64,000 bases of DNA from JBJHBP01 sp050485685 (GTDB lineage: Bacteria; Pseudomonadota; Gammaproteobacteria; Steroidobacterales; Rariloculaceae), in contig JBJHBW010000009.1 of NCBI GenBank assembly GCA_050485685.1, forward strand, positions 1-64,000. Reading direction: 5' to 3'. A program made the position numbers and the translations under genes. Below are positions 27,557-36,383 of this stretch, piece by piece. The stretch's first letter is position 1; every line of letters begins with the position of its first letter. The notes beneath the pieces were generated by a model. It made no database searches and was not told the DNA's origin. It was given only the letters and a program-made list of their open reading frames with translations.

Positions 27557-28180
27557 ATGAGCGGTCGCGGTGGGTCCAGTCAACGCTGGAAGCAGCGCCA
27601 GGCGTCTGATCCGTTCGTCGATCGGGCGCAGCGCGAGGGCTGGCGCTCGCGCGCGGTGTTCAAGCTGGAGGAGATCCAGCGGCGCTACCGCATCTTCAGG
27701 CGAGGTGCACGCTGCGTGGACCTGGGCGCGAGCCCTGGTGCGTGGAGCCAGTTCGCGGCGCGTATCGTGGCCCCGGAAGGGCATGTCTGGGCCCTGGACC
27801 TGTTGCCCATGGATCCGATTCCCGGAGTGACCTTCCTGCAGGGCGATTTCAGTGATGCCGATGTCCTTCAGGGTCTTCGTGATGCCCTGGGCGGGGAGGG
27901 CGTGGATATTGTAATGAGTGACATCGCACCCAATATCTCAGGTCTGCGCGCCGTGGATCAGCCGCGCATTATGGGGCTGGCGGAAGAAGCCGCCCTGTTT
28001 GCTGCAGAAACCTTGAAACCCGGCGGCACTTTTCTCGTCAAACTGTTCCAGGGTGAGGGTGTTGATGAACTGTTGCGACAGACCCGTGCGCAATATCTCA
28101 GCGTGCGACTGGTGAAACCGCGGGCTTCGCGGCCCCAGAGCCGGGAGATCTATCTGCTGGCTACCCACTACGGGTTATAG
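27557..28180 (+). CDS. rlmE: 23S rRNA 2'-O-methyltransferase RlmE (FtsJ)
   Basis: It methylates U2552 of 23S rRNA using SAM. The 207 residues have the N-terminal basic WKQRQASDPFVDRAQREGWRSRA and the SAM motif VDLGASPGAWSQ. Catalytic tetrad positions include the Lys of SRAVFKLEEI, the Asp of DIAPNISG, the Lys of GTFLVKLFQG and the Glu of SREIYLLA. It is followed by ftsH after 45 bases and is probably co-transcribed with it. Confidence 0.97.
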   Translation: MSGRGGSSQRWKQRQASDPFVDRAQREGWRSRAVFKLEEIQRRYRIFRRGARCVDLGASPGAWSQFAARIVAPEGHVWALDLLPMDPIPGVTFLQGDFSDADVLQGLRDALGGEGVDIVMSDIAPNISGLRAVDQPRIMGLAEEAALFAAETLKPGGTFLVKLFQGEGVDELLRQTRAQYLSVRLVKPRASRPQSREIYLLATHYGL

Positions 28181-28225
28181 TAGGGTCAGGCCACTATGGT
28201 GGCAGGAGCCTGGTGAGGAAGTGTT

Positions 28226-30172
28226 TTGAACGATCTGGCCAAGAACGTCATCCTCTGGATTGTGATAGCGGTGGTGCTGCTGTCGGTGTTCCAGAGCTTC
28301 AGCCCCACGCAGCAGCGGGTCGCCACCGTCGACTACTCCCAGTTTCTGTCCTATGTGCGTTCCGGCGCCGTGCAGGAAGTGGAGTTTGAGGGCGACATCA
28401 TCCGCGGTGCGCGCAACGGCGAACCGTTTCAGACGTACAACCCGGAAACCGACAATACCGCACTGATCGGCCTGCTTGAGCAGAACGGTGTGCGCATGCG
28501 CGCCCAGCCGCCGCAGCAGACGTCATTCCTCGTGCAGCTGTTCATATCCTCTTTCCCGATACTCCTGCTGATCGCGGTGTGGATCTATTTCATGCGCCAG
28601 ATGCAGGGTGGCGGCGGAAGCCGGGGTGCGATGTCGTTCGGCAAGAGCCGCGCCCGCATGCTGGGAGAAGATCAGGTCAGCGTGACATTCGCCGATGTTG
28701 CCGGCGTGGAGGAGGCCAAGGAAGAAGTCGTCGAGATTGTCGACTTCCTGAAGGATCCGTCCAAGTTCCAGCGCCTGGGCGGCAAGATTCCGAAAGGCGT
28801 TCTCATGGTCGGCTCGCCCGGCACCGGCAAGACGCTGCTGGCCAGAGCCATAGCCGGCGAGGCCAAGGTGCCGTTCTTCACGATCTCAGGCTCCGATTTC
28901 GTTGAGATGTTCGTCGGTGTCGGCGCCTCGCGCGTGCGCGACATGTTCGACCAGGCCAAGAAGCACGCGCCGTGCATCATATTCATAGACGAAATCGACG
29001 CCGTGGGGCGCCATCGTGGTGCCGGTCTTGGCGGCGGTCACGATGAGCGTGAGCAGACGCTGAACCAGCTGCTCGTGGAAATGGATGGCTTCGAAGGCAA
29101 TGAAGGCGTGATCGTCATTGCCGCGACCAACCGGCCCGATGTGCTCGATCCCGCACTGCTGCGTCCCGGCCGCTTTGATCGTCAGGTCGTGGTGCCATTG
29201 CCTGACGTACGTGGCCGCGAGCAGATCCTGAAAGTGCATATGCGTAAGGTACCCATGGGCACGGACGTCAAGCCGGCCGTGATAGCACGCGGCACACCTG
29301 GCTTCTCCGGTGCGGATCTTGCGAACCTCGTCAATGAGGCCGCACTGCTGGCGGCGCGCGCGAACAAGCGCACCGTGAGCATGGAGGAGTTCGACAAGGC
29401 CAAGGACAAGCTCATGATGGGCACTGAAAGGCGCTCCATGGTCATGAGCCCTGAGGAAAAGAAACTCACCGCCTATCACGAGTCCGGTCATGCCATCGTC
29501 GGCCTGCTGGTGCCGGATCACGATCCTGTCTACAAGGTCAGCATCATCCCGCGGGGGCGTGCACTGGGTGTCACGATGTTTCTCCCCGAGGAAGACCGTT
29601 ACAGCTACTCCAAGCAGCGGCTGATGAGCCAGATGAAGAGCCTGTATGGCGGTCGCCTTGCCGAGGAGCTGATATTCGGGCCGGCCTATGTGACGACCGG
29701 CGCCTCCAACGACATAGAGCGTGCCACCGATATCGCACGCAATATGGTCACCAAGTGGGGATTGTCCGACCGACTCGGGCCACTGACCTACACTGAAGAT
29801 GATGGCGAGATTTTCCTGGGCCGCAGTGTGACCCGCCACAAGCAGGTATCGGACGTCACGGCGCACGCCATAGACGAGGAAGTGCGTAAGCTGATCGATA
29901 CCTGTTACAGCGAAGCCAAGGAGCTGCTCGAGTCCAACATGGACAAGCTGCACGTCATGGCGGAAGCGTTGATCAAGTATGAAACCATCGACGAGCGACA
30001 GCTTCGCGACATCATGGAGGGCCGTACGCCAAGGCCGCCGGAAAACTGGCACGAGCCCACGGATCCGCCGCAGACCGGCAGCGAGGTGAAGCCCGAGTCC
30101 GGTTCGGCCGACCCTTCCGATGATGAAGACAAGGGTGCGGCGCCGTTGGGTGGTCCCGCCAGTCAGCACTGA
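28226..30172 (+). CDS. ftsH: ATP-dependent zinc metalloprotease FtsH
   Basis: A membrane-anchored AAA+ protease that degrades misfolded membrane proteins, sigma32 and LpxC. The 648 residues begin at TTG 28226 (NDLAKNVILW) with GAGGAAG upstream. Two TM segments flank a periplasmic domain (about residues 5-22 and 102-122). Walker A is GSPGTGKT, Walker B CIIFIDEIDAVG, and the zinc site is HESGHAIVG with a distal Asp. Because FtsH controls sigma32 in E. coli, it is functionally tied to the sigma32 promoters of grpE and dnaK here. Confidence 0.98.
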   Translation: MNDLAKNVILWIVIAVVLLSVFQSFSPTQQRVATVDYSQFLSYVRSGAVQEVEFEGDIIRGARNGEPFQTYNPETDNTALIGLLEQNGVRMRAQPPQQTSFLVQLFISSFPILLLIAVWIYFMRQMQGGGGSRGAMSFGKSRARMLGEDQVSVTFADVAGVEEAKEEVVEIVDFLKDPSKFQRLGGKIPKGVLMVGSPGTGKTLLARAIAGEAKVPFFTISGSDFVEMFVGVGASRVRDMFDQAKKHAPCIIFIDEIDAVGRHRGAGLGGGHDEREQTLNQLLVEMDGFEGNEGVIVIAATNRPDVLDPALLRPGRFDRQVVVPLPDVRGREQILKVHMRKVPMGTDVKPAVIARGTPGFSGADLANLVNEAALLAARANKRTVSMEEFDKAKDKLMMGTERRSMVMSPEEKKLTAYHESGHAIVGLLVPDHDPVYKVSIIPRGRALGVTMFLPEEDRYSYSKQRLMSQMKSLYGGRLAEELIFGPAYVTTGASNDIERATDIARNMVTKWGLSDRLGPLTYTEDDGEIFLGRSVTRHKQVSDVTAHAIDEEVRKLIDTCYSEAKELLESNMDKLHVMAEALIKYETIDERQLRDIMEGRTPRPPENWHEPTDPPQTGSEVKPESGSADPSDDEDKGAAPLGGPASQH

Positions 30173-30218
30173 CGTTGCACCTCAGGGAACGTCCTCACAG
30201 CATCGCCTGAAAGTCACC

Positions 30219-31556
30219 ATGACCAAACGCTATTTCGGCACGGATGGAATCCGTGGCACCGTCGGCGACAGCCCGATGACGGTGGATTTCGCACTGCGCC
30301 TTGCCAGTGCTGCTGCACGGGTGCTCGCCCCGGAGGGCGGCACGGCTCTGATCGGCAAGGACACGCGGGTGTCCGGCTACATGTTCGAATCTGCCATGGA
30401 AGCCGGCTTTGTGGCGTCAGGCGTCGATGTGTTGCTCACCGGACCATTGCCGACACCTGCGATCGCCTATCTCACACGCAAGCTGAATGCCGATTTCGGT
30501 ATCGTGATCAGCGCATCGCACAATCCCTATTACGACAACGGCATCAAGTTTTTCGGAGCAGATGGCGAGAAGCTGTCTGACGAGCACGAGGCAGCCATAG
30601 AACAGTGCATAGATGAGGCGCCGGTGACGCGTTCCTCCCAGGCGCTGGGCAGGGCTACAACGGCAGCGTTCGCCCGTGACGACTACACTAAGTTCTGCAA
30701 GGACAGTGTGCCTTCCGGCACACGGTTCAGCGATCTGAAAATCGTCGTCGATGCTGCACATGGTGCAGGGTATAAGGTCGCGCCACGTGTGGTTGCGGAT
30801 CTGGGAGCCGATGTCATCCCTGTCGGCTGCTCGCCTAACGGTCGCAACATCAATGTCGGCTGCGGGTCAACTCGCACAGATCTGCTGCAGCACACCGTGA
30901 CCGGTGTGCGCGCACACGTCGGGCTGGCGCTGGATGGCGATGGCGATCGGGTGTTGATGGTCGACGAGCAGGGCAGCGTGGTTGATGGCGATCAGTTGCT
31001 TTACGTGCTGGCGCGCGACCGTCATGCCGCCGGTGTGTTGCGCGGTCCTGTAGTCGGCACTGTGATGACGAATCTGGGGCTGGAACTCGCGCTGCGTTCC
31101 ATGGGTGTGGAGTTCGAACGAACCAAGGTGGGGGATCGCCATGTGCTGTCGCGGCTCAAGGAAGTCGGCGGCATGCTGGGCGGAGAATCCTCCGGACATG
31201 TAATCTGCCTGGACAAGACCACCACCGGCGATGGCCTGATAACCGCGCTGCAGGTGCTGGAAGTCATGCAGCGCACCGGCAAGGGACTGCGGGAACTGAC
31301 TGCCGGCATGCGCAAGCTGCCGCAGGTGATGCTGAATGTGGAACTGCGTCGTTCCGTGAATATCGATGCGGAACCGGCTATCGCCGGCGCGGTTTCGGAT
31401 GCCGAGGCATCTCTGGCCGGGCGTGGCCGTGTCGTGCTTCGGCCTTCCGGCACCGAGCCGTTGATCCGCGTGATGGTCGAGGGCGAGGACCTCAATACGG
31501 TACAGGCGCTGGCTGCGCAACTCGCAGAGACCGTCAGGCGCACCGTGGAATCCTGA
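30219..31556 (+). CDS. glmM: Phosphoglucosamine mutase GlmM
   Basis: It converts glucosamine-6-P to glucosamine-1-P for peptidoglycan and LPS. The start at ATG 30219 (MTKRYFGTDGIRGTVG) gives 445 residues, exactly the usual length. The phosphoserine loop is VISASHNPYYDNGIKFF, the metal loop LALDGDGDRV and the sugar loop GGESSGH. It follows ftsH directly; folP, usually between them in enterics, is absent. Confidence 0.97.
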   Translation: MTKRYFGTDGIRGTVGDSPMTVDFALRLASAAARVLAPEGGTALIGKDTRVSGYMFESAMEAGFVASGVDVLLTGPLPTPAIAYLTRKLNADFGIVISASHNPYYDNGIKFFGADGEKLSDEHEAAIEQCIDEAPVTRSSQALGRATTAAFARDDYTKFCKDSVPSGTRFSDLKIVVDAAHGAGYKVAPRVVADLGADVIPVGCSPNGRNINVGCGSTRTDLLQHTVTGVRAHVGLALDGDGDRVLMVDEQGSVVDGDQLLYVLARDRHAAGVLRGPVVGTVMTNLGLELALRSMGVEFERTKVGDRHVLSRLKEVGGMLGGESSGHVICLDKTTTGDGLITALQVLEVMQRTGKGLRELTAGMRKLPQVMLNVELRRSVNIDAEPAIAGAVSDAEASLAGRGRVVLRPSGTEPLIRVMVEGEDLNTVQALAAQLAETVRRTVES

Positions 31557-31651
31557 AGCCCGCGTTGATTTGATCGCGCCCGCCCCTTAAGCTCAGCGCC
31601 CACTGCGCGCCCGGGCGCGTGCCCACACACCCTGAACGGAAGAGGGATGCG

Positions 31652-32425
31652 ATGACGTCGAATGCACGAACCCCGCTGGTGGCAGGTAACTGGAAGATGA
31701 ACGGATCGCTGGCCTCGAGCAGCGCGCTGGTTTCCTCACTCTGCGCCGGCGTGGAAGGCCGGAATCAGGCCGCCATGCTGGTGTGCCCCCCGTACGCCTA
31801 CCTGAAGCCTGTCGCCGACTGGCTGGCCGGAAGCGACATCGCACTTGGCGCGCAGGATATTTCCGAACGCGAGGGACCGGGGGCCTTTACCGGCGAGATT
31901 TCCGGCGCGATGCTGCGCGACGTCGGCTGCAGCCATGTCATTGTCGGCCACTCCGAGCGGCGCAGCCTCTACGGCGAGAGTGATGAGCTCGTGGCGCAGA
32001 AATTCGTGGCGGCCAAGGCTGCGGGTCTGATTCCGATCCTGTGTGTCGGTGAGACCCTGGAGCAGCGAGAAGGCGGCCAGACCGAAGCCGTGGTGGAAAG
32101 GCAGCTCAAAGCCGTGCTGGACAGCGCCGGTGTGGAGGCGTTTGCGTCGGCGGTGGTCGCCTACGAGCCGGTCTGGGCCATTGGCACCGGGCGCACCGCG
32201 TCACCGGAGCAGGCGCAGGACGTTCATGCCTTCATTCGCCGCATAGTTGGTGCGCAGAATGATACAATCGCGGCCGGGCTGGCCATTCTCTATGGCGGCA
32301 GCGTCAAGGGCGCCAACGCCGCCAGCCTGTTTGCCATGGAAGACATAGACGGCGGCCTGATTGGCGGCGCCTCCCTTGAGGCGTCCGAGTTTCTTGCAAT
32401 TTTCGAGGCTGCCGCGTCGACATAA
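31652..32425 (+). CDS. tpiA: Triosephosphate isomerase
   Basis: The glycolytic TIM-barrel enzyme. The start at ATG 31652 (MTSNARTPLVAGNWKMNG), behind an AGAGGGA site, gives 257 residues; an upstream GTG exists. Catalytic Lys is in AGNWKMNG, His in HVIVGHSERR, Glu in AYEPVWAIGTG. The phosphate-binding YGGSVKGANA loop is intact. It lies in the conserved glmM-tpiA-secG order. Confidence 0.97.
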   Translation: MTSNARTPLVAGNWKMNGSLASSSALVSSLCAGVEGRNQAAMLVCPPYAYLKPVADWLAGSDIALGAQDISEREGPGAFTGEISGAMLRDVGCSHVIVGHSERRSLYGESDELVAQKFVAAKAAGLIPILCVGETLEQREGGQTEAVVERQLKAVLDSAGVEAFASAVVAYEPVWAIGTGRTASPEQAQDVHAFIRRIVGAQNDTIAAGLAILYGGSVKGANAASLFAMEDIDGGLIGGASLEASEFLAIFEAAAST

Positions 32426-32440
32426 GGACTGGCGTACAAA

Positions 32441-32785
32441 ATGTTGCATGCGATCGTATTTACCGGTCATCTGCTGATAGCACTGTTGATCGTCGTTCTG
32501 GTGCTGATGCAGCGTGGCAAGGGTGCCGACGCCGGCACCGGTTTCGGTGCCGGTGCATCCGGTACCGTCTTTGGAGCGCGCGGATCGGCGAATTTCCTGT
32601 CGCGCACGACCGCCGTACTCGCGACCCTGTTTTTCGTCACCAGCCTGACGCTGGCATACCTCGGCAGCGAACCGCGGCAGGAACCGGCCAGCCTGCTGGA
32701 GCGCCTCGGTGATCAGCCGTCGATTCCGGGTCTGGAACCGTTGGGTGAGCCTGAAGAGTTGCCGCCATTGCCGCGTGACCAGTAG
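32441..32785 (+). CDS. secG: Preprotein translocase subunit SecG
   Basis: A small SecYEG subunit that assists protein export. It has 114 residues. Two TM helices (IVFTGHLLIALLIVVLVLMQ and TTAVLATLFFVTSLTLAYL) flank the Gly-rich cytosolic loop GKGADAGTGFGAGASGTVFG, the family's signature. The Pro/Glu/Leu-rich tail is species-specific. tRNA-Leu follows 30 bases later, as in E. coli. Confidence 0.95.
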   Translation: MLHAIVFTGHLLIALLIVVLVLMQRGKGADAGTGFGAGASGTVFGARGSANFLSRTTAVLATLFFVTSLTLAYLGSEPRQEPASLLERLGDQPSIPGLEPLGEPEELPPLPRDQ

Positions 32786-32815
32786 GTCACAGGCAGCTGG
32801 CGGATTGATTGCATT

Positions 32816-32900
32816 GCCGATGTGGTGGAATTGGTAGACACGCTGTCTTGAGGGGGCAGTGGCGCAAGCCGTGCCGGTTCGAGTCCGGCCATCGGCACCA
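32816..32900 (+). tRNA. leuU: tRNA-Leu (anticodon GAG)
   Basis: An 85-nt class II tRNA with encoded CCA (32898-32900). The acceptor stem GCCGATG/CATCGGC is perfect. The anticodon stem CTGTC/GGCAG has loop TTGAGGG, so the anticodon is GAG (32850-32852). The long variable arm GGC-GCAA-GCC marks it as tRNA-Leu. It is wedged between secG and nuoA. Confidence 0.97.
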
Positions 32901-32925
32901 CGACTTTTGCGGATCCTGACGACTT

Positions 32926-33282
32926 ATGCTCGCAAACTACGCTCCGATCCTGATTTTCCTGATAGTGGCAGGTGTTGCGGGCACCGCCCTGCTGGGCCTT
33001 GGTTTTGCTTTCGGGCGTGGGCAGAAGGATCCGAACAAGCTCGCCCCCTACGAGTGTGGTTTCGAGGCGTTCGAAGACACGCGCATGCGCTTCGACGTCC
33101 GCTACTACCTGGTCGCCATTCTCTTCATCATCTTCGATCTGGAGATTGCCTTTCTTTTTCCTTGGGCCGTGGCGCTGTCCGACCTCGGCATGGCCGGACT
33201 GATAGCCATGGCGATATTTCTGGCCATTCTGGTCGTCGGCTTCATTTACGAGTGGCGCAAGGGAGCGCTGGAATGGGATTGA
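32926..33282 (+). CDS. nuoA: NADH-quinone oxidoreductase subunit A
   Basis: A membrane subunit of complex I. It has 118 residues and three TM helices. The quinone-site loop PYECGFEAFEDTRMRFDVRYYL, with the conserved PYECG and RFDVRYYL motifs, is followed by FDLEIAFLFPWAVAL. It is the first gene of a full nuoA-N operon; its end overlaps the nuoB start by 10 bases. Confidence 0.97.
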   Translation: MLANYAPILIFLIVAGVAGTALLGLGFAFGRGQKDPNKLAPYECGFEAFEDTRMRFDVRYYLVAILFIIFDLEIAFLFPWAVALSDLGMAGLIAMAIFLAILVVGFIYEWRKGALEWD

Positions 33283-33773
33283 GCCGGGAAGAGGCGGCGA
33301 CGATACCGGGGATCATGCAGCGCGGTTTCGTCGTCACGCAGCTGGATTCGCTGATCAACTGGGCTCGCACGGGCTCCCTGTGGCCCATGACTTTCGGTCT
33401 GGCCTGCTGTGCGGTTGAGATGATGCATGCCGGTGCTGCCCGCTATGACCTGGATCGCTTCGGCGTGATCTTCCGTCCCAGTCCCCGCCAGTCCGACGTG
33501 ATGATCGTGGCCGGCACTCTGGTGAACAAGATGGCACCTGCGCTGCGCAAGGTATACGACCAGATGCCGGAACCGCGATGGGTGATCTCCATGGGGTCAT
33601 GCGCCAACGGCGGCGGCTATTACCATTATTCCTACTCTGTGGTTCGCGGTTGCGATCGAATCGTGCCAGTGGACGTCTATGTGCCCGGATGTCCTCCGAC
33701 CGCCGAGGCGCTGCTGTTTGGCGTGCTGCAGCTGCAGCAGAAGATTCGCCGCACCAATACAATCGCCCGCTGA
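33273..33773 (+). CDS. nuoB: NADH-quinone oxidoreductase subunit B
   Basis: It carries the last iron-sulfur cluster N2 next to the quinone site. The start at ATG 33273 (MGLSREEAATIPGIM) inside the nuoA end gives 166 residues. The N2 ligands are the tandem Cys in GLACCAVEMMHAG, the Cys in SMGSCANGGGYY and the Cys in VPGCPPTAEAL. All are present. Confidence 0.97.
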   Translation: MGLSREEAATIPGIMQRGFVVTQLDSLINWARTGSLWPMTFGLACCAVEMMHAGAARYDLDRFGVIFRPSPRQSDVMIVAGTLVNKMAPALRKVYDQMPEPRWVISMGSCANGGGYYHYSYSVVRGCDRIVPVDVYVPGCPPTAEALLFGVLQLQQKIRRTNTIAR

Positions 33774-33836
33774 TCGGGCGGGCCGGAAGTTGCAAGGGCA
33801 GCTCTGTGCTGTCCGGGATGACGAGTGTTCGACGGA

Positions 33837-34571
33837 ATGGAAACCACGGAACAGAACCCGGGAAATGCCGAACTCGCGGCGGCGATCGAAACGCGCTTCG
33901 GCACGACGCTGAAGCGTCTTGATTCGCGTGTAGACGAGCTGGGTTATGGTCTGGCTGCCGGCGATCTGCTGGACGTATGCCTGACGCTTCGTGACGAGGT
34001 TCCATTCCGGTTCGAGATGCTGATGGACCTTTGCGCGGTGGATTATCTGGTCTACGGGCGCGACGAGTGGCGTACCGATGGCGCGACCGGCACGGGTTTC
34101 AGCCGCGGCGTTCTCCGTGATGGCCCCTTGCCGGCTGATGTCAGTGAACGCGAACCAGTCTCCTGGCAACCTCCCGGACGATTTGCGGTGGTCTACCACC
34201 TGCTGTCCGTATCGCACAATCGGCGCTTGCGTTTGAAAGTGTTCTGCGATGACGATGCCCGTCCGATTATCGATTCGGTGACCGAAATCTGGGCATCCGC
34301 GGACTGGTATGAGCGCGAGGCGTTCGATCTCTTTGGCGTGCTGTTTCGCGGTCACCCGGATCTGCGCCGTATCCTGACCGACTATGGCTTCATCGGGCAT
34401 CCGTTCCGCAAGGACTTTCCGCTGGTCGGAAATGTGGAAGTTCGCTACGACCCGGAGAAGGGGCGAGTGGTTTACGAACCGGTGAGCATCGCGCCACGCA
34501 CGCTGGTGCCCAAGGTCATTCGTGACGATGCCCGCTACGAACCGGAGCTCGGGGGAGGAGAGGATGCCTGA
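33837..34571 (+). CDS. nuoC: NADH-quinone oxidoreductase subunit C
   Basis: A hydrophilic peripheral-arm subunit. The start is placed at ATG 33837 (METTEQNPGNAELAAAIE), 244 residues; GTG 33825 is an alternative. The signature is SADWYEREAFDLFGVLFRGHPDLRRILTDYGF, with the core EREAFDLFG and HPDLRRIL, then FRKDFPLVG. It is separate from nuoD, unlike the fused nuoCD of E. coli, and overlaps nuoD by 8 bases. Confidence 0.96.
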   Translation: METTEQNPGNAELAAAIETRFGTTLKRLDSRVDELGYGLAAGDLLDVCLTLRDEVPFRFEMLMDLCAVDYLVYGRDEWRTDGATGTGFSRGVLRDGPLPADVSEREPVSWQPPGRFAVVYHLLSVSHNRRLRLKVFCDDDARPIIDSVTEIWASADWYEREAFDLFGVLFRGHPDLRRILTDYGFIGHPFRKDFPLVGNVEVRYDPEKGRVVYEPVSIAPRTLVPKVIRDDARYEPELGGGEDA

Positions 34572-35817
34572 GATTCAGAGCTACACGATGAACTTCGGGC
34601 CACAGCATCCGGCCGCTCATGGTGTGCTGCGACTGGTGCTGGAGATGGACGGGGAAGTCATACAGAAGGCTGATCCTCACGTCGGCCTGCTTCACCGTGC
34701 CACCGAGAAGCTGGCCGAGAATAAGCCGTTCAATCAGTCCATAGGCTACATGGATCGGCTCGATTACGTATCCATGATGTGCAACGAGCACGGCTATGTG
34801 CTGGCCATAGAAAAGCTGCTTGGCATCACGCCGCCGCTGCGCGCGCAATACATACGCGTGATGTTCGATGAGATCACGCGCATCCTGAACCATCTGATGT
34901 GGCTGGGTGCCCATGGCCTGGACATCGGTGCGATGACCATGTTCCTGTATTGCTTCCGGGAACGTGAGGATCTGATGGATTGCTATGAGGCCGTTTCCGG
35001 TACGCGCATGCATGCGACCTATTACCGGCCGGGTGGCGTGTACCGCGATCTGCCGGACCGCATGCCGCGCTATCAGGGTTCGCGCCATCGCAGCGAGAAA
35101 GACCTGAAGCGCATGAACGAAGCCCGCAGCGGCTCGCTGCTCGATTTCATAGAGGATTTCACGAACCGTTTTCCGGCCTGCGTTGACGATTACGAAACAC
35201 TGCTGACCGACAACCGTATCTGGAAGCAGCGCACGGTAAACATCGGCGTGGTATCGCCGGAACGTGCAATGCAGCTGGGTTTTTCCGGCCCCATGTTGCG
35301 CGGGTCCGGTATCGTTTGGGACTTGCGCAAGTTTCAGCCTTACGAAGTTTATGACCTGATGGACTTCGATGTGCCCGTCGGCGTCAACGGCGATTGCTAC
35401 GACCGCTACCTGGTTCGCGTCGAGGAGATGCGACAGTCCAACCGCATCATCAGGCAATGTGTGGAGTGGCTGAAAGCGAACCCCGGTCCGGTCGTGATCG
35501 AGGATCGCAAGATTGCGCCGCCGAAACGCCTGGAGATGAAGGACGACATGGAGTCGCTGATTCATCACTTCAAGCTGTTCACTGAGGGCTACTGCGTGCC
35601 GGAAGGCGAAGCGTACGCAGCCGTTGAGCATCCCAAGGGCGAATTTGGTGTTTATCTGATTTCCGACGGCGCTAACAAGCCGTATCGCGTGAAGGTGCGT
35701 GCGGCGGGTTTTCCGCACCTGGCGGCGCTGAATGAAATGGTGGAGGGCCACATGCTGGCCGACGTCGTCGCGGTCATCGGAACGCAGGATATCGTGTTCG
35801 GAGAGATAGACCGATGA
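34564..35817 (+). CDS. nuoD: NADH-quinone oxidoreductase subunit D
   Basis: The 49-kDa-type subunit forms the quinone-binding pocket with NuoB. The start at ATG 34564 (MPEIQSYTMNFGPQHPAAHG), following GGAGGAGAGG, gives 417 residues. NFGPQHPAAHGVLRL, HVGLLHRATEKL and the C-terminal DVVAVIGTQDIVFGEIDR are family hallmarks. It overlaps nuoE by 4 bases. Confidence 0.97.
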   Translation: MPEIQSYTMNFGPQHPAAHGVLRLVLEMDGEVIQKADPHVGLLHRATEKLAENKPFNQSIGYMDRLDYVSMMCNEHGYVLAIEKLLGITPPLRAQYIRVMFDEITRILNHLMWLGAHGLDIGAMTMFLYCFREREDLMDCYEAVSGTRMHATYYRPGGVYRDLPDRMPRYQGSRHRSEKDLKRMNEARSGSLLDFIEDFTNRFPACVDDYETLLTDNRIWKQRTVNIGVVSPERAMQLGFSGPMLRGSGIVWDLRKFQPYEVYDLMDFDVPVGVNGDCYDRYLVRVEEMRQSNRIIRQCVEWLKANPGPVVIEDRKIAPPKRLEMKDDMESLIHHFKLFTEGYCVPEGEAYAAVEHPKGEFGVYLISDGANKPYRVKVRAAGFPHLAALNEMVEGHMLADVVAVIGTQDIVFGEIDR

Positions 35818-36329
35818 GCGAGCACAAAGACACGGAAACGCCCGCCGGCGAAGTGCTGTCCGCGCATGTACGCGAGGAGATGGATCGGTGGGTGGCGAAG
35901 TTTCCCGAGGGTCACCAGCGTTCGGCCGTCATTGCTGCCCTGCACGCGGCGCAGCATGAGAACCATGGCTATCTGACCAACGAACAGATGGACGCAATTG
36001 CCACTTACCTGGGGTTGCTGCCCATTCAGGTATATGAAGTGGCCGCGTTCTATTCGATGTTCGAGACGAAGCCGGTTGGCAGGCACAGCATATCGGTGTG
36101 TACGAACATCTCCTGCATGCTGCGCGGTTCCGACCGCATCGTCGAACACGTTGAGAACAGACTTGGCGTAAAGACTGGCGAAAGCACCGCGGATGGCAGG
36201 TTCTATCTCAAGCGCGAAGAAGAATGTCTTGCGGCCTGCTGCGGTGCGCCGATGATGATGGTCGATCACGTCTATTACGAGAACCTCACACCGGAAAAGG
36301 TGGATGAGATTCTCGACTCGTTCGAGTGA
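35814..36329 (+). CDS. nuoE: NADH-quinone oxidoreductase subunit E
   Basis: A thioredoxin-like [2Fe-2S] subunit of the NADH-dehydrogenase module. The 171 residues have four cluster cysteines in VCTNISCMLRG and CLAACCGAPMMM. It starts with ATGA overlap on nuoD. Confidence 0.97.
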   Translation: MSEHKDTETPAGEVLSAHVREEMDRWVAKFPEGHQRSAVIAALHAAQHENHGYLTNEQMDAIATYLGLLPIQVYEVAAFYSMFETKPVGRHSISVCTNISCMLRGSDRIVEHVENRLGVKTGESTADGRFYLKREEECLAACCGAPMMMVDHVYYENLTPEKVDEILDSFE

Positions 36330-36383
36330 GTGCCCGATCCAAAAGCAAACAGCCATGAGCGAGACAGGATACGGCGACAGGAA

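Noticed and set aside
28886..30169. Long minus-strand frame opposite ftsH, and similar ones opposite dnaK, nuoF and nuoL
   Set aside because: They mirror well-conserved genes and contain no recognisable domain.
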